A DNA stretch of 64,000 nucleotides, from NCBI RefSeq assembly GCF_036985595.1, contig NZ_BTPU01000025.1, positions 62,001 to 126,000 on the forward strand, written 5' to 3'. The notes below the pieces were generated by a model that worked only from the letters and a program-made list of their open reading frames with translations, was not told the origin of the DNA and ran no database searches. The stretch is from Vallitalea maricola. Lineage in GTDB: Bacteria > Bacillota > Clostridia > Lachnospirales > Vallitaleaceae. Below, one piece after another: positions 16,292 through 25,423 of the stretch (within the stretch, counting starts at the first letter, position 1; each line of letters opens with the position of its first letter). The position numbers were made by a program, and so were the translations under genes.

Positions 16292-16875
16292 TAATCACAT
16301 TCCTCTCGTTTAATCTTAACATTATATACATTCATAGCTTTATCTATACCTTTTATTACTATATCTTCTATGGCATCACTGGCTCTTTTTATTTCTTCAA
16401 CCATATTCTTTATTTCTTCATCATTGAATCTGCTTAATACATGGTCTTTCAAATCCCACTCAGGACATTTGGCTCCGACACCTACTCTTACTCTTATGAA
16501 TTCATTAGTACCTATGTGTCTAATAATGTTTTTCATACCATTATGCCCACCGGCACTTCCTTTTTTTCGTATCCTTATTGTTCCTATTTCAAAACAGATA
16601 TCATCATACACAACTATCAAATCTTTTTCAGTACATTTATAAAAATCCATTACCTTGCTTATGCTTTCGCCGCTTAGATTCATATATGTTTGAGGCTGTA
16701 CCAGAACTACTTTCTCTCCACCAATAACACCGCTTCCTAATACAGCATTGAATTTTTTCTTATTTAACTTGATATTATTCTCATATGCCAATCTTTCTAT
16801 CACTTCAAACCCGACATTATGTCTTGTTGCAGTGAATCTCATGCCTGGGTTACCTAATCCAGCAATTATATACAT
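16291..16875 (-). CDS. pth: Peptidyl-tRNA hydrolase
   Basis: Pth releases peptides from peptidyl-tRNA that has dropped off ribosomes. The 194-residue product shows GLGNPGMRFTATRHNVGFEV with the catalytic His, the PQTYMNLSG segment, and VVYDDICFEIGTIRIRKKGS with GGHNGMKNI. GAAAGGTGA precedes the ATG. It is coupled to the downstream sortase gene by a one-base overlap. A bidirectional hairpin separates it from prs. Confidence 0.97.
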   Translation of the reverse strand: MYIIAGLGNPGMRFTATRHNVGFEVIERLAYENNIKLNKKKFNAVLGSGVIGGEKVVLVQPQTYMNLSGESISKVMDFYKCTEKDLIVVYDDICFEIGTIRIRKKGSAGGHNGMKNIIRHIGTNEFIRVRVGVGAKCPEWDLKDHVLSRFNDEEIKNMVEEIKRASDAIEDIVIKGIDKAMNVYNVKIKREECD

Positions 16876-16904
16876 TTGTAATCACCTTTCTAATTTATTT
16901 ACTA

Positions 16905-16930
16905 AAAGCCCTAGTATATACTAGGGCTTT
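16905..16930. terminator. Symmetric terminator between prs and pth
   Basis: A perfect palindromic hairpin (AAAGCCCTAGTA pairing with TACTAGGGCTTT) is followed by T runs on the minus strand. It would end the prs transcript or limit readthrough into pth. Confidence 0.8.
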
Positions 16931-16972
16931 AACATAATCAAATTACCATATTTTCATACAATAGTCAATTTT

Positions 16973-17938
16973 TTAACCGAATAATTTTGAAACAGATTTG
17001 TTGCAATGGATTCTATGAATAGCTTCTGCTAGAATTTGAGCAACAGATAATTGTCTAATCTTATCGATTTTCTTTTCTTCTGGAAGAGCAATTGTGTCAA
17101 GTACAACTAATTCTTTTATGTCTGATTTTTGAATTCTTTCTATTGCAGGACCTGATAATACTGGGTGAGTACAACATGCATACACTTCTACAGCACCTTG
17201 TTCTTTTAATGCACTTGCTGCATTACATATTGTTCCAGCTGTATCAATCATATCATCAACTAGAATAACTTTTTTACCATTAATATTACCAATTATGTTC
17301 ATAACTTCTGAAACATTTGCTTCTGGTCTTCTCTTATCAATAATAGCCATTGGAATATCTAATTTTTCTGCAAAAGAACGAGTTCTTTTAACACTTCCGA
17401 TATCTGGTGATACCATTGCAATGTTATCCATATCATCAGCAAATTTTTCTTTGTAATATTTTAATAGTAGTGGAGCACCTAACATATGGTCCACAGGCAT
17501 TGTAAAGAATCCTTGAATCTGAGCACAGTGTAAGTCCATAACTAATACTCTATCTGCACCTGTTGCTTGTATTAGATCAGCTATCAATCTTGCACTAATT
17601 GGGTCCCTGGCTCTTGTCTTTCTGTCTTGTCTTGCATAACCATAATAAGGAATTACTGCAGTAATCCTGCCTGCTGAAGCTCTTCTTAGAGCATCAATCA
17701 TAATTAATAGTTCCATTAAATTGTCATTTACAGGGCTTGATGTAGGTTGAACAATGTAACAATCTACACCACGAACAATTTCGTCAATCTTCACATACGT
17801 TTCGCCGTCACTAAACTGCCCAACATCAGCTGCTCCTAAAGTTAATCCTAAATCAGCTGCAATCGCCTCTGCTAATTGGGGATTAGCATTACATGAGAAA
17901 ATCTTAATGCCGTCATTGTTCCTAATTGTACTTGTCAT
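16973..17938 (-). CDS. prs: Ribose-phosphate pyrophosphokinase
   Basis: Prs makes PRPP from ribose 5-phosphate and ATP for nucleotide, histidine and tryptophan synthesis. The 321-residue sequence has the class I pattern: FSCNANPQLAEAIA at the start, the flexible-loop YYGYARQDRKTRARDPISA, DLHCAQIQGFF, and the PRPP-binding VILVDDMIDTAGTICNAA. ATAGGAGGA precedes the ATG. It follows glmU, the conserved order. PRPP is also the effector sensed by PurR, encoded in the same block. Confidence 0.97.
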   Translation of the reverse strand: MTSTIRNNDGIKIFSCNANPQLAEAIAADLGLTLGAADVGQFSDGETYVKIDEIVRGVDCYIVQPTSSPVNDNLMELLIMIDALRRASAGRITAVIPYYGYARQDRKTRARDPISARLIADLIQATGADRVLVMDLHCAQIQGFFTMPVDHMLGAPLLLKYYKEKFADDMDNIAMVSPDIGSVKRTRSFAEKLDIPMAIIDKRRPEANVSEVMNIIGNINGKKVILVDDMIDTAGTICNAASALKEQGAVEVYACCTHPVLSGPAIERIQKSDIKELVVLDTIALPEEKKIDKIRQLSVAQILAEAIHRIHCNKSVSKLFG

Positions 17939-18017
17939 ATGAATCCTCCTATAATATTTTTAAAACATAAGGAAACCATTTCTAAATTTCTAGATAGAAA
18001 TAATTTCCTTATATAGA

Positions 18018-19379
18018 TTACCGTTTTTTTCTTACCCAATCTTGTATGTTAATTTGTCTAGCTCTTCCTATTCCCAATGAGTATTCTGGTACATCTTTCG
18101 TTATTGTAGAGCCCGCTGCTGTATATGCGTTATTATTAACTTTAACTGGTGATACAAGATTAGTATTACAACCAATGAAAGCATTATCTTCGATGACTGT
18201 TCTATGCTTATTCACACCATCATAATTAACTACTACAGTTCCACATCCGAAATTAACATTTTTTCCAACATCAGCATCACCTATATACGTCAAATGAGCT
18301 ACTTTAGTATTATCTCCAACACTCGAGTTTTTAATTTCAACAAAATCGCCTATTTTTACATTAGAACCAATATGGGAATTAGGTCTAATATAAGCATATG
18401 GTCCAACATTGGTATTTTCGCTAATACTACTATCAAGAATTGTTGATGATTCAACATTCACTTTATTACCAATATTTGAATTTACAATCTTACTATTAGC
18501 TCCAATAATACAATTATTTCCTATTATAGTTTTTCCTTCTATAAAAGAATTAGGGTATATTATAGTATCAGAATTAATACAAGCATCTTTACTTATATAA
18601 GTACATAAAGGATTAATTATGGTTACTCCATTATCCATATGCTTATAGTTAATTCTTTGTTGCATAATCTGTCCTGCTTGATATAATTGAACTCTTGAAT
18701 TAACTCCTAAGATATCTTCAGAGATATCACTAATCATAGCATTAACATTCAAATGCTTCGCCATAATAGTCTTCAGAGTATCAGGTAAATAATATTCCCC
18801 TTGGGCATTATCATTAGTCAAATAATCAAGAGCATTATTAAGTTCTTTTGCATCAAAACAATACATACCCGAATTAATTTCTTTTACCATCTTTTCTTTT
18901 TCTGATGCATCTTTATGTTCTATACTTTTTATAAAAGTATTGGATTCGTCTCTTATGATTCTACCATAACCAGTAGGATCTTCTACTATAGTAGATAGAA
19001 GTGTTGCAGCATTGTTATGCCTAATATGGTAATCTACCATCTTAGCTAGTGTATCTCCAGTAATTAATGGTGTATCGCCAAATAATATAAGTACATTTCC
19101 TTCATCACCAATGAAATCTTTAGCCATCATTACCGCATGACCAGTTCCTAATTGTTCTTCCTGCAAAACAAATTCTACATTATACGAGATTTCTTTTTTA
19201 ACAATTTCACTTTCGTGTCCAACGACTACTACTATATCTTCAGCGCCAGCTTCCATAGCTGCTTCAATAACATAATCAAGCATTGTTTTGCCAAGTATTT
19301 TATGTATAACCTTTGGTAATTCAGATTTCATTCTTGTACCTGCACCAGCTGCCAATATCACTGCTTTTAATCTACTCAT
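18018..19379 (-). CDS. glmU: Bifunctional GlmU (GlcNAc-1-P uridyltransferase/acetyltransferase)
   Basis: GlmU acetylates glucosamine 1-phosphate and then transfers UMP to make UDP-GlcNAc, the precursor of peptidoglycan. The 453-residue product has the N-terminal pyrophosphorylase (LAAGAGTRMKSELPKVIHK, QLGTGHAV, FGDTPLI) and a C-terminal left-handed beta helix of hexapeptide repeats with YIRPNSHIGSNVKIGDFVE and the acetyltransferase site (HLTYIGDADVG, GCNTNLVSPV). AAGGTGGTG is well placed for the ATG at 19379; a GTG four codons earlier would include this site. Head of the glmU-prs pair. Confidence 0.96.
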   Translation of the reverse strand: MSRLKAVILAAGAGTRMKSELPKVIHKILGKTMLDYVIEAAMEAGAEDIVVVVGHESEIVKKEISYNVEFVLQEEQLGTGHAVMMAKDFIGDEGNVLILFGDTPLITGDTLAKMVDYHIRHNNAATLLSTIVEDPTGYGRIIRDESNTFIKSIEHKDASEKEKMVKEINSGMYCFDAKELNNALDYLTNDNAQGEYYLPDTLKTIMAKHLNVNAMISDISEDILGVNSRVQLYQAGQIMQQRINYKHMDNGVTIINPLCTYISKDACINSDTIIYPNSFIEGKTIIGNNCIIGANSKIVNSNIGNKVNVESSTILDSSISENTNVGPYAYIRPNSHIGSNVKIGDFVEIKNSSVGDNTKVAHLTYIGDADVGKNVNFGCGTVVVNYDGVNKHRTVIEDNAFIGCNTNLVSPVKVNNNAYTAAGSTITKDVPEYSLGIGRARQINIQDWVRKKR

Positions 19380-19549
19380 CTTATACACCACCTTCAGGTT
19401 TTAATTAACCCTAATTATTTTACACCACTTACTAAATATATGCAAGTTAAATAACTTACAAATTAATATATTAAACTTTCCAGTTTCCTGTTACTTTTAC
19501 TAAGCAAAAATATAAAAATACACAAATAGGAAAAGTATATATCTGCATA

Positions 19550-19580
19550 CAAAAAGGCACTTCATAATGAAGTGCCCTGA
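19550..19580 (-). terminator. Terminator after spoVG
   Basis: A perfect stem (GGCACTTCAT with its complement, 19556-19576) is followed on the minus strand by five T. spoVG is therefore monocistronic. Confidence 0.9.
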
Positions 19581-19584
19581 AGAA

Positions 19585-19887
19585 TCATTCCTCAAACGAT
19601 ACTGCTATCTCATCAGCTGTATCATCGTTTGTAAGTACTAGAGTTTCATATTTTTCTAATACGCATTTCTGAATTTTTTCTCTAGTTTCAGAATTAATAG
19701 GATGAGCTATATCTCTGAACTCACCATCAAGCGCCTTTCTACTAGGCATAGCTATAAATAATCCTTTTTCTCCTTCAATCACTTTGATATCATGAACTAC
19801 AAATTCATTATCAAAAGTAACTGATACTACTGCTTTCATTTTCCCATCTTTCGCAACCTTACGTATTCTCACATCTGTAATTTGCAT
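19585..19887 (-). CDS. spoVG: Septation regulator SpoVG
   Basis: SpoVG is a small nucleic-acid-binding regulator involved in septation, sporulation and surface-gene control. The 100-residue protein has the family start (MQITDVRIRKVAKDGKMKAV), the VTFDNEFVVHDIKVIEG stretch, LFIAMPSRK and FRDIAHPINSETREKI, followed by a variable acidic tail. Its ribosome site AAAGGGG lies 7 bases before the ATG and can pair with an upstream CCCCTT. It has its own sigma-A-like promoter and terminator, between glmU and the glgCD pair. Confidence 0.96.
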   Translation of the reverse strand: MQITDVRIRKVAKDGKMKAVVSVTFDNEFVVHDIKVIEGEKGLFIAMPSRKALDGEFRDIAHPINSETREKIQKCVLEKYETLVLTNDDTADEIAVSFEE

Positions 19888-19894
19888 GTGTTAA

Positions 19895-19933
19895 CCCCTT
19901 TCCGTAACTTGTTGTTAAGGGGAAGAATCCCCC
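19895..19933 (-). promoter_or_regulatory. spoVG leader with two mutually exclusive hairpins
   Basis: On the minus strand GGGGA pairs with the following TCCCC (hairpin 1, 19919-19933). The same CCCC plus TT (19917-19922) can instead pair with AAGGGG (19895-19900), which is the spoVG ribosome binding site. Only one hairpin can form at a time, so the leader could hide or free the site. This is read from sequence; a switching role is inference. Confidence 0.45.
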
Positions 19934-19977
19934 TCCACCTTACACACATATTTTTGCTTTAGTGATAACTCACAATA

Positions 19978-20006
19978 ATTATATTACATATTTCAGAAAA
20001 GTTCAA
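19978..20006 (-). promoter_or_regulatory. Sigma-A-type promoter of spoVG
   Basis: On the minus strand TTGAAC (20001-20006) and TATAAT (19978-19983) are 17 bp apart. It lies about 90 bases before the spoVG start, giving a leader long enough for the paired hairpins. No clear sigma-H promoter, as used in Bacillus, is visible. Confidence 0.7.
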
Positions 20007-20049
20007 TGTTTTTTTGTATAATTACAGCTTTTTTAATTATTTATCTGAA

Positions 20050-21171
20050 CTACATATATATGCATTCTCTATTTACAACAATTTTGATATTTCCTTTTCT
20101 ATCTTTATACGTACAATCATCGCCTATAACAGTATCCGTATTAACTATAGAATTTTCAATGCAACAATTATTGCCTATATAGGCTCCATCTAGTATAATA
20201 GAGTTATTAATGGAAGTATTTTTACCAATGAAAACTTTTCTAAAAAGTATCGAATTATTTACTTTTCCATTTATTATACATCCCCCTGATATCAGACTAT
20301 TGCTTATCACCGAACCGGAATTATATTTTGCTGGTGGTTCATCTTGCACTTTGGAAGAAATGTATGGAAAATTACCAAAAAAATATTTTCTATTATTTTT
20401 ATCTAAAAAATCCATATTACAATTATAATATGATTCAACATTTGCAATACTATTAAAATATTCATTATGCATATAAGCATATATTTTTTTCTGTTTTCTA
20501 TACCTGATAATGATATCATTAACTATATCATATCTTTCCCCAGATAATATCTCTTCAATCAACTCAATCAACAACCGTCTTCTAACTACATAAATACCTG
20601 TAGATATGATTGTTCCCTGTGGTTCTAAAGGTTTTTCTTCAAAATCAATTATTCTGTTTTCATCATTCTTCAAAACCATTCCGAACCTTCTTAAATCTTC
20701 ATTTGTATTTTTCATATCTTTACATACTATAGTTATATCTGCCCTTTTGTCCACATGATACTCTAATATCTTGTTATAATCTACTTTGCATATTACATTC
20801 CCAGAAGAAATAATTGCATAAGGTTCATGACTATCTTTCAGATAATCTAAATTCTGATAGATTGCATCTGCTGTTCCTCTATACCAGAAGTTACTCTTCT
20901 GAGATCTATTTGGGCTAAAAATAAATAGTCCTCCTTGCTTCCTCCCAAAATCCCACCATTTGGAAGAACTCAAATGTTCTATAAGAGGACGAGAATTATA
21001 TTGAGTGATAACTGCTACCTTTTTGATTCCAGAATTAGTCATATTACTTAAGGAAAAATCAATTGCCCTATAGCAACCAGCAATAGGCATAGCAGCTAAT
21101 ATTCTATTATCAGTAAGCTCATGAAGCTTTTCATTTTTTCCACCTGTAAGAATAACTCCTATAGCTCGCAT
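20050..21171 (-). CDS. glgD: GlgD, glucose-1-phosphate adenylyltransferase regulatory-type subunit
   Basis: GlgD is the partner of GlgC in the Firmicute ADP-glucose pyrophosphorylase. The 373-residue protein keeps the fold (DFSLSNMTNSGIKKVAVITQY, FWYRGTADAIYQNLDYL) and a C-terminal beta helix, but the catalytic signature is degraded: GlgC's SGDHIYKMDY reads SGNVICKVDY here (catalytic Asp to Asn), and the N-terminal nucleotide loop is LTGGKNEKLHELT. It is therefore probably non-catalytic and activates GlgC. It overlaps the glgC stop by one base. The protein is about 50 residues shorter than GlgC, as usual. Confidence 0.93.
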   Translation of the reverse strand: MRAIGVILTGGKNEKLHELTDNRILAAMPIAGCYRAIDFSLSNMTNSGIKKVAVITQYNSRPLIEHLSSSKWWDFGRKQGGLFIFSPNRSQKSNFWYRGTADAIYQNLDYLKDSHEPYAIISSGNVICKVDYNKILEYHVDKRADITIVCKDMKNTNEDLRRFGMVLKNDENRIIDFEEKPLEPQGTIISTGIYVVRRRLLIELIEEILSGERYDIVNDIIIRYRKQKKIYAYMHNEYFNSIANVESYYNCNMDFLDKNNRKYFFGNFPYISSKVQDEPPAKYNSGSVISNSLISGGCIINGKVNNSILFRKVFIGKNTSINNSIILDGAYIGNNCCIENSIVNTDTVIGDDCTYKDRKGNIKIVVNRECIYM

Positions 21172-22445
21172 TAATCCACCTCTTCCTTAATTATCGATTT
21201 ACCGCTCATTAAAACTTTATCCTGAAAATCATCAATATCTAACTTACCATAGACTGCACAGTTTTTTCCTATGGTAATATTATCAGGTATACATGTTCTT
21301 TCACCCACCACAGAAATACCAGAGTTATAGAGCTGTGGATAATCTATGCTCTTAACATCTTCTCCTATACCCATCCTTACATTATCTCCTATGATTGACT
21401 CTTCTGAGAGGATGCTCTTATAAATCTTACAATCATCACCGATTGCTGTATTACTCATTATTATAGAATCCTTTATTACAGTATTTTTACCTATACTAAC
21501 ATTAGAGCCTATAACCGAATTATATATCTTACCCTCTATCTCAGTACCTTCACCAATGATACAGGTTTCTATACTCGCATCTTTAGAAATATACTGAGGC
21601 GGCTGTATCTCATTTTTAGTATAGATTTTCCAATAAGCCTCATATAGATTGAAATCAGGAATAAGATTGATTAATTCCATATTGGCTTCCCAATAAGCTT
21701 GAAGTGTCCCTACATCCTTCCAGAATCCTTGAAACTTATACGCAAATAGATTACCCCCATTACCTAATATAAATGGAATAACATGTTTTCCAAAATCATT
21801 TTTTGGATACATACTATTAGTCTTTGCCAAAGCTTCTTTCAATACTTTCCAATTAAAAATATAGATTCCCATAGAAGCTAAGTTATTCTTAGGAACTTTT
21901 GGCTTTTCATCAAATTCTATTATTTTATTAGTTTCATCTGTATTCATAATACCAAATCTATGAGCTTCTTCTATAGGTACTTCAAATACTGCTATAGTAG
22001 CATCTGCTCTCTTCTTGATATGATAGTTCAACATCTTCTCATAATCCATTTTATAGATATGATCACCCGATAAAATAAGTACATATTCTGGTGAATAGTT
22101 ATTAATAAAATCTATATTCTGAAAAACTGCATTAGCTGTTCCCGAATACCACTCCCCTGTTTTTTTCTTCACGAAGGGTGGTAAAATACTGACCCCTCCA
22201 TAATTTTTGTCCAGGTCCCAAGGTATACCAATCCCTATATGGTTATTCAATCTTAATGGCTGATATTGAGTCAAAACCCCAACAGTATCTATTCCTGAAT
22301 TAATACAATTACTAAGAGTAAAATCAATAATCCTATATTTGCCACCAAATGCTATAGCTGGTTTTGCCACATGTGTTGTTAATATTCCCAACCTGCTGCC
22401 TTGACCACCAGCAAGAAGCATAGCTATAATATTTTTTCTCTTCAC
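21171..22445 (-). CDS. glgC: Glucose-1-phosphate adenylyltransferase GlgC
   Basis: GlgC makes ADP-glucose from ATP and glucose 1-phosphate, the committed step of glycogen synthesis. The 424-residue product has the intact nucleotide motif (LAGGQGSRLGILTTHVAKPA), the catalytic SGDHIYKMDY, the FDEKPKVPKNNLASMGIY substrate segment, WKDVGTLQAYWEAN and a C-terminal beta helix. The start is a GTG behind a strong TAGGAGG. glgC-glgD is an operon; glycogen synthase, branching enzyme and phosphorylase are not nearby. The pair sits between purR and spoVG, which are adjacent or nearly so in Bacillus. Confidence 0.96.
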   Translation of the reverse strand: MKRKNIIAMLLAGGQGSRLGILTTHVAKPAIAFGGKYRIIDFTLSNCINSGIDTVGVLTQYQPLRLNNHIGIGIPWDLDKNYGGVSILPPFVKKKTGEWYSGTANAVFQNIDFINNYSPEYVLILSGDHIYKMDYEKMLNYHIKKRADATIAVFEVPIEEAHRFGIMNTDETNKIIEFDEKPKVPKNNLASMGIYIFNWKVLKEALAKTNSMYPKNDFGKHVIPFILGNGGNLFAYKFQGFWKDVGTLQAYWEANMELINLIPDFNLYEAYWKIYTKNEIQPPQYISKDASIETCIIGEGTEIEGKIYNSVIGSNVSIGKNTVIKDSIIMSNTAIGDDCKIYKSILSEESIIGDNVRMGIGEDVKSIDYPQLYNSGISVVGERTCIPDNITIGKNCAVYGKLDIDDFQDKVLMSGKSIIKEEVD

Positions 22446-22616
22446 TACTTACCTCCTAACTTAGACATACACTATTTTTTTTCACTATTATATTAATACC
22501 ACTTTTGTTCCAAGTTTATTACAGGAAATTAATAATTTTTACTTGCACATCTTATTCCATCACAAGATAAATGAAATAGTGCTTCTACCAGCTCAAACGT
22601 GGCAATATACAGAAAA

Positions 22617-22740
22617 AACCATATATAGTGATAATCCACAACTTTTTAGCTTGTTGTCATCCCTTAAAAACAGCTAAAAACAACAAACGTAATTAGAGTG
22701 TATTATCACTATATATGGTTTCAATATACAACCGTTGTCT
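22617..22740. repeat. Palindromic repeat family B, copy 2
   Basis: Perfect 19-bp arms (22617-22635 and 22702-22720) are identical to those of copy 1 (3315-3417), with the same conserved 20-bp right flank (22721-22740). The inner stem here is TTGTTGT with ACAACAA, whereas copy 1 has TTGTTGC with GCAACAA: a paired change that keeps the stem. It lies between glgC and purR and holds no coding frame. Confidence 0.85.
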
Positions 22741-22784
22741 TTTTTTTACACAAATCTCCTATCAACATTCTCCATTTATATTAA

Positions 22785-23609
22785 TCAAACATTATTATTC
22801 TTTTTCCTATATATATTGATCTTTTCATCTTTTTCATCAATACCATCAAATTCCAACAATGAATAATAATCCTCTATCAACTTATCTTCCGGTTCTTTCG
22901 TAGACATAACCACCGCTATACCCATTACTTCAGCCTCAAATTCTTTCATCAAATCCGTTATACCTTTAGCTGTTCCTCCCGCTTTCATGAAATCATCTAC
23001 AAATAATACTTTAGCTCCTTTTGGTATAGAACGCTTTGCCAAAGCCATAGTATTAATCCTTCTTGAAGAACCAGCTATATAATTCATTTGAATAGTAGTC
23101 CCTTCTGTAAGCCTAGCTGATTTCCTTACAACAATCATTGGTATGTTAAGTATGTTAGCAGTCATAATTGCCAGTGGAATACCTTTGGTTTCGATAGTTA
23201 CTACATAATCTATCTTTTTATCTAGATAAGGTGCAGCTAATGACTTAGCAATTTTCTGTAAGATATTAGGATTATAGAATATATCATTCATATAGACATA
23301 CCCACCAGGAATGATTCGCTTCTTATCATTTATCAATTCACATAATTCATTACATATATTCTCTATTTGTTCATCTGTAAGTTTAGGATTGTAGTAAATA
23401 CCTCCGGCAGCACCAGGAATGGATTTAATCTCACCTAATTCAAATTTCTTAAATACTTCTTCTATTACATCAATATCTTCACTTAAAGTTGATTTAGCAT
23501 AACTAAGAATCTCCACAAAATTATTTAATGTAAATATCTTCTTGGGATTCTCAACCAGCATCTTCGTAATCACTGCAATTCTATCTGTTCTACTCACTTT
23601 TTTACCCAC
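22785..23609 (-). CDS. purR: Purine operon repressor PurR
   Basis: PurR of Gram-positives represses purine genes and is released from DNA by PRPP. The 274-residue protein has an N-terminal winged-helix domain (about 1-75) and a C-terminal phosphoribosyltransferase-like domain with VLFVDDFMKAGGTAKG, the PRPP-binding motif. The start is a GTG behind AAGGAGA. It diverges from murC across about 430 bp and is the last minus-strand gene of the conserved block. I could not find convincing PurBox pairs near it. Confidence 0.95.
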   Translation of the reverse strand: MGKKVSRTDRIAVITKMLVENPKKIFTLNNFVEILSYAKSTLSEDIDVIEEVFKKFELGEIKSIPGAAGGIYYNPKLTDEQIENICNELCELINDKKRIIPGGYVYMNDIFYNPNILQKIAKSLAAPYLDKKIDYVVTIETKGIPLAIMTANILNIPMIVVRKSARLTEGTTIQMNYIAGSSRRINTMALAKRSIPKGAKVLFVDDFMKAGGTAKGITDLMKEFEAEVMGIAVVMSTKEPEDKLIEDYYSLLEFDGIDEKDEKINIYRKKNNNV

Positions 23610-23725
23610 AAAAAATTCTCCTTATCTCTTCATATTTTAGCTTAATTAAATTGTATGTAAAACTTTTTTAGGTAATTTAAGCAATACTTACTCTATTGCT
23701 ACTCAACACTTGTCTCATATTTATT

Positions 23726-23734
23726 ATTATACCA
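23726..23734 (-). promoter_or_regulatory. Extended -10 promoter of purR
   Basis: TGGTATAAT on the minus strand (the TGnTATAAT extended -10) lies about 117 bases upstream of the purR start, with no good -35 element. The rest of the gap between purR and murC holds an inverted repeat near 23955-23982. Confidence 0.5.
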
Positions 23735-23954
23735 CAAAAATCAGAGAATCCATCCATTTTAGCATTTTTTTATATTTCTCTTTTAAAAGTTAACTCATAT
23801 AGTTATAATATTAAATAAGTGAATAAATTTCTTACCTATTGTTTAATACAGGCTATAAAATCCTTATTATTTTGTGCCGATTATATAATTAATTTTATAT
23901 ACTATATATTAGATAAGATTTTATCACTGCAATACAAGAAAAGAGGCTACCCCT

Positions 23955-23982
23955 CCCATAAAAAAGTTATAACTTTTATGGG
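23955..23982 (+). promoter_or_regulatory. Hairpin in the murC leader
   Basis: CCCATAAAA (23955-23963) and TTTTATGGG (23974-23982) form a perfect 9-bp stem around a GTTATAAC core, about 60 bases before the murC start. It could be an operator or an RNA structure in the leader; the run after it is A-rich on the plus strand, so it is not a plus-strand terminator. Confidence 0.4.
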
Positions 23983-24043
23983 ATAAAAATATAAGATAAT
24001 AAAAATTTCCTAATATAATAATAAAAATGAGGAGTGTTCAGTA

Positions 24044-25423
24044 ATGTATACAATCGATTTTAATAAGCCATTAAATGTTCATTTTATAGGAATTGGCGGC
24101 ATTAGTATGAGTGGTTTAGCAGAAATTCTGCATCAAAAAGGATTTAAAATAACTGGTTCCGATATAAAAACAACTCAAACAACAAAAAAACTAGAAGAAC
24201 TTGGTATGAATGTATTTTTAGGGCATAGAGCTTCCAACATTTCTGATGATACTGAATTAGTAATATATACAGCAGCTGTAAAAGAAGATAATGTAGAATA
24301 TATGACTTCGGCGGAAAAAGGCATTCCATTAATAGGTAGAGCTGAATTACTTGGACAGATTATGAAAACATATAAATATCCAATTGCAGTATCTGGTACT
24401 CATGGAAAAACTACTACTACTTCAATGGTATCCCATATCCTTCTTCAAGGACAGAAAGATCCAACTATATCAATAGGTGGTATACTCAATGTGATCGATG
24501 GAAATATTCGTGTTGGGGATTCTGACTATTTCGTTACGGAATCCTGTGAATACTGTGATAGCTTTTTGAGGTTTAATCCTTTTATTTCTATCATACTTAA
24601 TATAGAAGAAGACCACCTTGATTATTTTAAAGATATAAATCATATAAGACACTCTTTTAAATCTTTTGCTGATAAATTACCAAATGACGGTTATTTAATT
24701 ATCAATGGGGATATAGATAATTACGAAGAAATAATTTCTCACCTAGATTGTAATATCATTACTTACGGAAAAAGTAAAGATAATAATTATTATGCTGAAA
24801 ATATACAATATAATGAGTATGGTTATCCAACATATGACCTTATGTATAATGGTAAAAAAATAGAAGAAATCAATTTACAAGTCAACGGTATACACAATGT
24901 ATATAATTCCTTAGCTGCCATTGCTGCTAGTAATTGCCTTAACGTTGATATCATTGATATGAAACAAGGTCTAATGAATTTTACAGGAACAAACAGGAGA
25001 TTTGAATATAAAGGGAATATAAGAGGAGTTAATGTTATAGATGATTACGCTCATCATCCAACTGAAATATCAGCAACACTATCAGCTGCAACAAAATACC
25101 CTCATAACAAATTATGGGTTGTCTTTCAGCCACATACTTATTCAAGAACAAAAGCTTTCTTGAAGAACTTTGCGTATTCATTAAGTTCTGCCGATAATAT
25201 TATATTGACAGATATTTATTCAGATAGAGAAAAAAATACTGGCGAAATTCATTCCAAGGACTTATTATCTGAACTTACTAAACTTGGAAAGCAAGCCTTT
25301 TATTTCTCTTCTTTTGACGAAATAGAGACTTTTTTACTCCAGAATTGTTATCCAAATGACCTGTTGATAACTATGGGAGCAGGAGACGTGAAAATTATAG
25401 GGGAAGAACTAATTAAGGGATAG
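24044..25423 (+). CDS. murC: UDP-N-acetylmuramate--L-alanine ligase
   Basis: MurC adds L-alanine to UDP-MurNAc, the first amino-acid step of peptidoglycan synthesis in the cytoplasm. The 459-residue sequence has the N-terminal Rossmann segment (HFIGIGGISMSGLAEIL), the ATP loop (VSGTHGKTTTTSMV), the TESCEYCDSFLRFNP stretch, the ligase NEEDHLDY-type element (NIEEDHLDYF), and YAHHPTEISATL and FQPHTYSRTKAF in the C-terminal domain. GAGGAGTG precedes the ATG. It is the first gene of a short plus-strand run; the stop codon is followed immediately by the first DnaA-box module. Confidence 0.97.
   Translation: MYTIDFNKPLNVHFIGIGGISMSGLAEILHQKGFKITGSDIKTTQTTKKLEELGMNVFLGHRASNISDDTELVIYTAAVKEDNVEYMTSAEKGIPLIGRAELLGQIMKTYKYPIAVSGTHGKTTTTSMVSHILLQGQKDPTISIGGILNVIDGNIRVGDSDYFVTESCEYCDSFLRFNPFISIILNIEEDHLDYFKDINHIRHSFKSFADKLPNDGYLIINGDIDNYEEIISHLDCNIITYGKSKDNNYYAENIQYNEYGYPTYDLMYNGKKIEEINLQVNGIHNVYNSLAAIAASNCLNVDIIDMKQGLMNFTGTNRRFEYKGNIRGVNVIDDYAHHPTEISATLSAATKYPHNKLWVVFQPHTYSRTKAFLKNFAYSLSSADNIILTDIYSDREKNTGEIHSKDLLSELTKLGKQAFYFSSFDEIETFLLQNCYPNDLLITMGAGDVKIIGEELIKG

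Noticed and set aside
3316..22740. Composite transposon between the two B repeats
   Set aside because: The 19 kb between them is conserved housekeeping DNA with no transposase, so the copies are independent insertions.
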